Shown here piece after piece: positions 1 through 4,717 of a stretch of 7,450 nt of DNA; within the stretch, counting starts at the first letter, position 1, and every line of letters starts with the position of its first letter. The DNA comes from Flavobacteriales bacterium (lineage in GTDB: Bacteria > Bacteroidota > Bacteroidia > Flavobacteriales > UBA7430): assembly GCA_024959975.1 (NCBI GenBank), contig JANXFM010000064.1, positions 1 to 7,450 of the forward strand, read 5' to 3'. The position numbers were made by a program, and so were the translations under genes. The notes below the pieces were generated by a model. It did no database searches. It was given only the letters and a program-made list of their open reading frames with translations, and was not told the DNA's origin.

Positions 1-2862
1 GCTAAACTCTTGATTATAAATGTTTTGCATTAAAAAAAGTCGTTCTCTCGTCATTTTTAAACCAATACTCTTATGGGTAGATCTTTTATTTGCTTTAGTA
101 ATATCATAGCCTACTCCATTGTCAAATACTGTAATGATTAAATTTTTAACATTTTGTTTAAAGTCAATTGTTATTTCACCAACCCCACCCTGAGGCATAA
201 TACCATGCCAAATAGCATTTTCAATAAATGGCTGAATTAACATGGTAGGAATGTTTACCTCTGTTTCATCGATTAATTTATCTACACGAATTTTGTATAG
301 AAATGACTCATCAAAACGTAATTTTTCCAGAGCAAGATAAAGTTCTAAGTATTCAATTTCTTCTTCAATACTTATGAATTTCTCTTGATTAATTTCTAAA
401 TTTTTACGTATTAGCTTTGCAAAACGAGTTAAATTTAATTGAGCTTTTGTTGAATTATTAGAAGTTAAGTAGAATTGAATCGAGTTTAACACATTAAAAA
501 TAAAATGTGGGTTCATCATAGCCTGCAGAGCTCTTTGTTCAAGAGATTTAATTTGGTAATTCTGCTTTACCTCAACTAATTTCTTGTCATGTTTCTTTTT
601 GGAAATAGATAAAATTACACCCAGAATAAATGCTATTAAAATAGCCACATACATTATAAATACGAATGGCTTCGCCCAAAATGGAGTATCAATAACAAAT
701 GCGAAAACAGCAGGTTTTGACCAATCACTATTTTGTCTTTTTGCTCTAAATTTAAAGGTGTACGAACCGGACTCAAGAGAAGTGAACTCAAAATACTTCA
801 TTCTGGTAGGCTCCCAATTGTTGTTTAAGCCCACTAATTTGTACTCATAAAGTATATCATTCTGATTGTTGAAATTTACTACTGAACAATCAAAGCTAAT
901 GGTATTTTCTTTTTTGATGTGTACATTTTCTGAAGGGAATTTAACACCTCTTGCTGTTGCGTTATTTATATACACTTTTGGGGGAGGGAACAATTGACTA
1001 AACCCATCTTCATTTAAAATCTTAATATTGGTATTATTACCAATAAGAACTTTATCCTGATCTACATAAAAGTCATTGATGTTATTGTTCTGAAACCCGG
1101 TAATCTGACTGTAATTAATAATTTCATCTACTTTATTGTTAGCAAAAACAATTTTATCTAGTCCATTATTTGAACATAGCCAAATCTGATCTTCAATGAT
1201 TTTAATTCTTGAAGGTGAATTTGATGATAACCCAGAAGACTTTGTTAATTTACTTATAAGCTTGTCGTTTGAAATTATAAAAACACCCTCACCATTTGTT
1301 GTGCAAACGACTGTAGAATCATTTAACAACTCCAGGTCACTAACTCTTTGAGTAATACCATATTTATTTAACGGATAATTTTCAGTGTTTTCTTTGGTTC
1401 GTCTATGGATCCATTTTCTATTAACGTGCCATATGGAACCATCTTCTGCTACACTGTGACTAAAATTTCTTGAATGAGGGATGTAAGGCAACTTAACAAG
1501 CTTGTAATCATGATTTACAAAAGTTAATTGATATATCCCCATGCTATGAGATATTGTAATGATACCATTTGAATCTTTAAAGATCTTTTTGGGTGAATAT
1601 GAAAGGCCTAAATTATTTGGAATAAGAGTTACCTGATGAATGTTATCTTTTGGAATGTAGAGAAGTCCGTTGTGTGTGATAATAAATAACTTATCCTCTT
1701 CTATCAGGATGTCATTTACCTGATTGTATACGATATCAGATTTTTTAAATACATTATTTAAATTAATTTTAACAAAGGTATCGTCCTTCTTTCTGTATAA
1801 AAACCCATTATCACTACCTATCCATAAAGTTCCATCTTCATCTATCTTAAAACTATTAATTTTATTTATAGCTAAGCGCTCTTCCTTAGTAAGTAGTTGA
1901 TTAGGATTGTAATTTAATGGAACAAAAAAAATGCCTCTATTGATGGTTGAAAACCAAAGATTACCGTTCTGATCCTCTTCACAATTAGAGATTGAAACAT
2001 CATTTAATATGTGATAATTTGAGAAATCAGAATTATTATATTCCTTATAAATAAAAACACCGTTATTAATAGTGTTTACGCATAAGCGATTGTCTTTAGT
2101 GAGAAATAAATCTCCTATTGTTTTCCAATCAGGCAGATGAGCCAAAGGAATTAAAACTTCAGACTTACCAGTGGGGTTTATTTTAAGAATACCTTTGTCT
2201 GTAAGGTAAATAAGAGAATTATTATAGCGATCATAATGGTGTGATCTTACATTTTTTGAAACTAAGAAATCTGAATTATCAATAAAGGTATCATCGACAA
2301 GCTTATATGATTTCCTTCTCGAAAAAAGATAAATTTCATTTTGTATTTCATAGATGAATCCTCTTATTTGTTGTAATTCATTTTGAAATTTATATGTTTT
2401 GAACTGATATTCGTCAATAGAACTAAAGTTATTATTAATTGGATTGAGCCATTTAACTTGTTTGCTATCTTCAAATATTGAACTTATACCATTATTTATT
2501 CTGTTAAATTTAAAGAGTGGATGATCAGTGCTGTTAAACACTTTGCCGTTAAAATAATAACTTAATTCACCATTAAAAGTTATAAACCATATTTTACCAT
2601 TTGTATCTTCAAACATGTTTAACACATCGTTATCAGAAAGGCCGTCTTCTGAGGACAAATACATCCAGTCTTCCCCATCATACCTCGCTACACCCCGACT
2701 TGAAGAAAACCACATATATCCATATTGATCTTCTAAACAAGAGAAAATGGTTTCAAATGGTAATCCATCTGCTACTGTATAATTAATAATACTTTGACTA
2801 AATACAGTGTTTGAGAATTTAAAAAGTAAAATGAAAAATAGTATAGAAATCTTTCTAAGCAT
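1..2862 (-). CDS. Propeller-type LytS-family sensor histidine kinase (C-terminus beyond left edge)
   Basis: Membrane sensor kinase expected to detect an extracytoplasmic signal and phosphorylate the LytTR regulator encoded just upstream. The frame is open for 954 codons from ATG 2862 to the window edge. Seen in order: a hydrophobic signal peptide (about 1-22, ending FSQS); two-component-regulator propeller repeats to about residue 620, for example EDQYGYMWFSSSRGV near 44-58, GLSDNDVLNMFEDTNGKIWF near 74-93 and DEDGTLWIGSDNG near 340; a Y_Y_Y domain (about 629-727); one membrane helix (about 730-753) followed by a basic linker; then the kinase module. This has the H box MMNPHFIFN with phospho-acceptor His786, the N box FIENAIWHG with Asn882, the G1 box DNGVGYD (914-920) and the G2 motif SIGLKMTRERL near 930-940. 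All expected catalytic motifs are present, and probably only a few tens of residues are missing. There is no DNA-binding domain, unlike hybrid one-protein systems. The signal is unknown. Confidence 0.95.
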   Translation of the reverse strand, partial: MLRKISILFFILLFKFSNTVFSQSIINYTVADGLPFETIFSCLEDQYGYMWFSSSRGVARYDGEDWMYLSSEDGLSDNDVLNMFEDTNGKIWFITFNGELSYYFNGKVFNSTDHPLFKFNRINNGISSIFEDSKQVKWLNPINNNFSSIDEYQFKTYKFQNELQQIRGFIYEIQNEIYLFSRRKSYKLVDDTFIDNSDFLVSKNVRSHHYDRYNNSLIYLTDKGILKINPTGKSEVLIPLAHLPDWKTIGDLFLTKDNRLCVNTINNGVFIYKEYNNSDFSNYHILNDVSISNCEEDQNGNLWFSTINRGIFFVPLNYNPNQLLTKEERLAINKINSFKIDEDGTLWIGSDNGFLYRKKDDTFVKINLNNVFKKSDIVYNQVNDILIEEDKLFIITHNGLLYIPKDNIHQVTLIPNNLGLSYSPKKIFKDSNGIITISHSMGIYQLTFVNHDYKLVKLPYIPHSRNFSHSVAEDGSIWHVNRKWIHRRTKENTENYPLNKYGITQRVSDLELLNDSTVVCTTNGEGVFIISNDKLISKLTKSSGLSSNSPSRIKIIEDQIWLCSNNGLDKIVFANNKVDEIINYSQITGFQNNNINDFYVDQDKVLIGNNTNIKILNEDGFSQLFPPPKVYINNATARGVKFPSENVHIKKENTISFDCSVVNFNNQNDILYEYKLVGLNNNWEPTRMKYFEFTSLESGSYTFKFRAKRQNSDWSKPAVFAFVIDTPFWAKPFVFIMYVAILIAFILGVILSISKKKHDKKLVEVKQNYQIKSLEQRALQAMMNPHFIFNVLNSIQFYLTSNNSTKAQLNLTRFAKLIRKNLEINQEKFISIEEEIEYLELYLALEKLRFDESFLYKIRVDKLIDETEVNIPTMLIQPFIENAIWHGIMPQGGVGEITIDFKQNVKNLIITVFDNGVGYDITKANKRSTHKSIGLKMTRERLFLMQNIYNQEFS

Positions 2863-2865
2863 CAA

Positions 2866-3642
2866 CTATAAATTAAATTCATCCAAAAACAAGGCTTGTC
2901 TTCTTCTAGATACCGAGAGGCGTTTCCCATTCTTAAGCTCTATTGTTATTCCATTATCCCTCATATAACCTATAATAGAATCCTTGTTGACCAAAAAAGT
3001 TTTGTGTATTCTTATAAAACCGGTGTCAGCAAGAATCTCATTGAATTCCTTTAATGTTTTTGAAACAATAAATTCTTCTTGATTTATCATGTAAATTATG
3101 CAATAATTATTGGATGCTTCAAAATAATTTATATTCTCTAAGTTGATGATTTTATACCCGCCTTTAGTAGGCACTGAAAGACTTGTAATTTGATTTGAAT
3201 TGTTATTTATCTGCCCAATTAAGTTGTTTAAATTTTCATTATGTGCTGTTGTTTGTAATCCGTTTTGAAGTTTTAATTTATGGGTTAGAACAGCTTTATT
3301 AACTGCTATTTTTAGTTCTTCAAAATTAATAGGCTTAAGAATGTAATCTAAAGCATTAGCCTTGATGGCATTTAAAGCGAATTGGTTGTAAGCTGTGACG
3401 AAAATCACAGAGAAGTCTCTTTTTTCAATGCTTTCCAATAATTCAAAACCTGTTTCATTGGGCATTGCAATATCTAAAAAAAGAAGATTGATGTCATCAG
3501 ATTCAAGTTTCAAACGTGCATCGGCGGCAGAATGACACTTAGCAACGAGATTGATTTCAGGGCAGTGTTTTAAGATCAGTATCTCAAGAATATCCCTGTT
3601 AAGCTTCTCATCATCAACAATTAGCGCACTTAGTTTTTCCAT
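2866..3642 (-). CDS. LytTR-family response regulator
   Basis: Cytoplasmic response regulator, 258 residues from ATG 3642. A GTG codon directly before it (3645) could add one residue. Numbered from the ATG, the N-terminal receiver domain (about 4-120) has the acidic pair Asp10-Asp11, phospho-acceptor Asp57 in LFLDIAMP, Thr83 in FVTAY and Lys103 in YILKPI, so it looks fully functional. A linker rich in Asn and Gln (about 125-150) leads to a C-terminal LytTR DNA-binding domain (about 157-258). It shows the typical features: a strand ending NINYFEASNNYC, the SKTLKEF helix, the FIRIHKTFLVN segment and the basic end KRLSVSRRR. The stop codon is 3 nt from the start of the sensor kinase gene (TAG-TTG-ATG), so the two are co-transcribed and probably translationally coupled. 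LytTR proteins usually bind paired direct repeats upstream of targets; I could not identify such sites here with confidence. Confidence 0.95.
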   Translation of the reverse strand: MEKLSALIVDDEKLNRDILEILILKHCPEINLVAKCHSAADARLKLESDDINLLFLDIAMPNETGFELLESIEKRDFSVIFVTAYNQFALNAIKANALDYILKPINFEELKIAVNKAVLTHKLKLQNGLQTTAHNENLNNLIGQINNNSNQITSLSVPTKGGYKIINLENINYFEASNNYCIIYMINQEEFIVSKTLKEFNEILADTGFIRIHKTFLVNKDSIIGYMRDNGITIELKNGKRLSVSRRRQALFLDEFNL

Positions 3643-3748
3643 CACATCTTTTACTTGGGGGGTTACTTATTACTTTTATTGAAAACATAAGGCATATATG
3701 AATAGCTTCCGTTTATTTTGACCTATTATCTCTAAAATGCAATAAGAG

Positions 3749-3777
3749 CAAAAAATAACGGACGCTACCTACTCAAA
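3749..3777 (-). promoter_or_regulatory. Possible promoter of the two-component operon
   Basis: Read on the minus strand there is TTTG (3777-3774), then 16 nt, then TATTTTTTG (3757-3749). This resembles the Bacteroidota -33 TTTG / -7 TAnnTTTG pair, but the -7 box has one extra T and the spacing is a little short. It would give a leader of roughly 100 nt. An alternative -7 match, TAGATTTG at 3781-3774, has no obvious -33 partner. AT-rich sequence makes chance matches likely. Confidence 0.25.
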
Positions 3778-3852
3778 TCTAATGATTTTTTTTGTTTTAT
3801 CTGCTACTCCACCTATTTACCACTAAAACTTTTATACACATTTGCCTTGACA

Positions 3853-3907
3853 CCCTTCGACAGGATTTCTTACCTCTGGTAGGCCTGCCTACGGTAGGCA
3901 GGCTCAG
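3853..3907. repeat. Palindromic intergenic repeat interrupted by a second element
   Basis: The left part CCCTTCGACAGG (3853-3864) and the right part CTCAG (3903-3907) together make the core that occurs intact at 4658-4674. Here they are separated by about 38 bases (3865-3902). The intervening segment carries a perfect inverted repeat, and CAGG occurs at both junctions (3861-3864 and 3899-3902). What follows, ACTGATC, also occurs after a related half-copy at 4698-4704. The simplest reading is one small palindromic element inserted into another. Confidence 0.6.
3883..3903. repeat. Perfect 10-bp inverted repeat with 1-nt centre
   Basis: GCCTGCCTAC (3883-3892) and GTAGGCAGGC (3894-3903) are exact reverse complements around a single G. 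GGTAGGC is also present as a direct repeat at 3878-3884 and 3893-3899, so an alternative shorter hairpin (GTAGGC 3879-3884 with GCCTAC 3887-3892) can form. It is GC-rich in an AT-rich setting and not followed by a T-tract, so it reads as a mobile palindrome rather than a terminator. Confidence 0.75.
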
Positions 3908-4003
3908 ACTGATCGTAGAGGATTAGATCTTATTCCGTGTCATTTTTATCTTATTTATATTAAAAAAAACTTCATTTCTTTTCATTTATTTCACATTGCA
4001 TTG

Positions 4004-4011
4004 TATTTTTG
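4004..4011 (+). promoter_or_regulatory. Bacteroidota-type -7 element of marR
   Basis: TATTTTTG matches the TAnnTTTG -7 consensus of the Bacteroidota primary sigma factor exactly and ends 4 nt before the ATG at 4016. No clear -33 TTG lies at the usual distance; that stretch reads CTTTTC (3978-3983). Transcription would start at or within a few bases of the ATG, giving a leaderless or nearly leaderless mRNA. This position also argues against the in-frame TTG at 4001 as the start codon. Confidence 0.55.
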
Positions 4012-4015
4012 CTCA

Positions 4016-4489
4016 ATGGATGATTACGAAATTTACGCCGAACAAATTATTGTTCACAATATACGATCGGCCTGGTTCGAGATGTCTCGAATGTTTAACA
4101 AGATTGCAAAAGCCAATAACATCACCTTATCAGTAGGTCTTACACTTATTGCTATTTACGAGGAAGAAGGTACACCTGTTACTAAAATAGCTCCTCGCAT
4201 GGGTATGGAGGCTAACAGCCTTTCCCGAATTCTTAAATCGATGGGAAAAGACGGCTTCATTGAACGCGTTCCCAATCTGATCGATAAACGTAGCGTATTG
4301 GTTAAGCTCACTGAAAAAGGACAAAACATGCGCAAGGTTTCCATGAGATCCGTTTTCAGACTCAACAATGCTATTTTAAAAGATCTGGATCCGATTAAAG
4401 TTAAGCACTTCTATGAAGTGATCAATTCAGTGCCTAAATCAACGTCTAATATGCTTAATGAAATGCTTGAAGAAATTAAAAGAAGGTGA
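4016..4489 (+). CDS. MarR-family winged-helix transcriptional regulator
   Basis: Small cytoplasmic DNA-binding repressor or activator of 157 residues, expected to act as a dimer. The N-terminal helix (about 5-35) and C-terminal helices (about 105-155) would form the dimer interface. Between them lies a winged helix-turn-helix: TPVTKIAPRMGM (53-64), recognition helix near 66-78 (NSLSRILKSMGKDG), and a wing with the MarR-typical DKR (90-92) followed by VLVKLTEKG. I chose ATG 4016 because an in-frame TTG at 4001 lies upstream of the probable -7 box. From memory, it resembles MarR proteins encoded beside fatty-acid beta-oxidation genes in many Bacteroidota, but no such gene is downstream here: the next gene is convergent and unrelated. 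Its ligand and targets cannot be read from the sequence. The family assignment is firm; the metabolic link is a guess. Confidence 0.92.
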   Translation: MDDYEIYAEQIIVHNIRSAWFEMSRMFNKIAKANNITLSVGLTLIAIYEEEGTPVTKIAPRMGMEANSLSRILKSMGKDGFIERVPNLIDKRSVLVKLTEKGQNMRKVSMRSVFRLNNAILKDLDPIKVKHFYEVINSVPKSTSNMLNEMLEEIKRR

Positions 4490-4563
4490 TTAGTCGGATA
4501 AGCAGGCTTTTCCAACAACTAAACTACTATCATTGCTAATTCCTTGCATTCGTGAAGTTTTGA

Positions 4564-4594
4564 GTTGGTTTATTAATCACTTTATCAAACCAAC
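4564..4594. repeat. 8-bp inverted repeat downstream of marR
   Basis: GTTGGTTT (4564-4571) and AAACCAAC (4587-4594) are exact reverse complements with a 15-nt loop. The site lies about 75 nt after the marR stop. No T-tract follows on the plus strand, so a role as an intrinsic terminator is only possible, not shown. Confidence 0.35.
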
Positions 4595-4618
4595 CACCAG
4601 AGCACCTTATCTATGGGG

Positions 4619-4637
4619 TTCTGAAACAAGTTCAGAA
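4619..4637. repeat. Short palindromic repeat, TTCTGAA/TTCAGAA type
   Basis: TTCTGAA (4619-4625) pairs with TTCAGAA (4631-4637) around a 5-nt loop and is followed by TGAC. Read on the minus strand it would encode NLFQN, a peptide I recall as common in spurious ORFs over intergenic repeats, so I treat it as a dispersed repeat. Only one copy is in the window. Confidence 0.5.
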
Positions 4638-4656
4638 TGACAATTTTAAACAACCA

Positions 4657-4704
4657 ACCCTTCGACAGGCTCAGGGTGACACGCTTCGACAACTTAAACT
4701 GATC
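4657..4704. repeat. Tandem palindromic intergenic repeat, CCCTTCGACAGG type
   Basis: The first unit (4657-4680) has ACCCT (4657-4661) pairing with AGGGT (4673-4677) around a loop containing TTCGACAGGCTC. Directly after it is a diverged half-unit: CTTCGACA (4684-4691) followed by ACTGATC (4698-4704). The same two blocks also flank the interrupted copy at 3853-3914. The array lies just past the stop codon of the large minus-strand gene, so its transcript would fold here. A role in termination or mRNA 3' protection is inferred only. Confidence 0.65.
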
Positions 4705-4717
4705 ATTAGTCACTGAA

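Larger units (their letters stand above)
3643..4015. other. Divergent intergenic region between the two-component operon and marR
   Basis: About 370 bases without a convincing gene. It must hold promoters for both flanking genes, which are transcribed away from each other. It is AT-rich apart from a GC-richer island at 3851-3910, which is a nested palindromic repeat described separately. A -7-like element sits directly before marR. A weaker promoter-like pair lies about 100-135 nt upstream of the response regulator. No RNA gene or riboswitch fold is evident by eye. Confidence 0.7.

Noticed and set aside
584..850. Plus-strand ORF of 88 codons
   Set aside because: It is antisense to the membrane helix and Y_Y_Y part of the sensor kinase, which is firmly supported by domain motifs on the other strand.
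2601..2786. Plus-strand ORF of 61 codons
   Set aside because: It is antisense to the first propeller repeats of the kinase, with no family resemblance.
3853..3907. CRISPR repeat or attachment site
   Set aside because: There is no regular repeat-spacer spacing, no cas gene and no integrase or tRNA nearby. The structure is explained by small palindromic elements.
4130..4368. Two minus-strand ORFs inside marR
   Set aside because: Both are shadows of the MarR winged-helix region and have no independent support.
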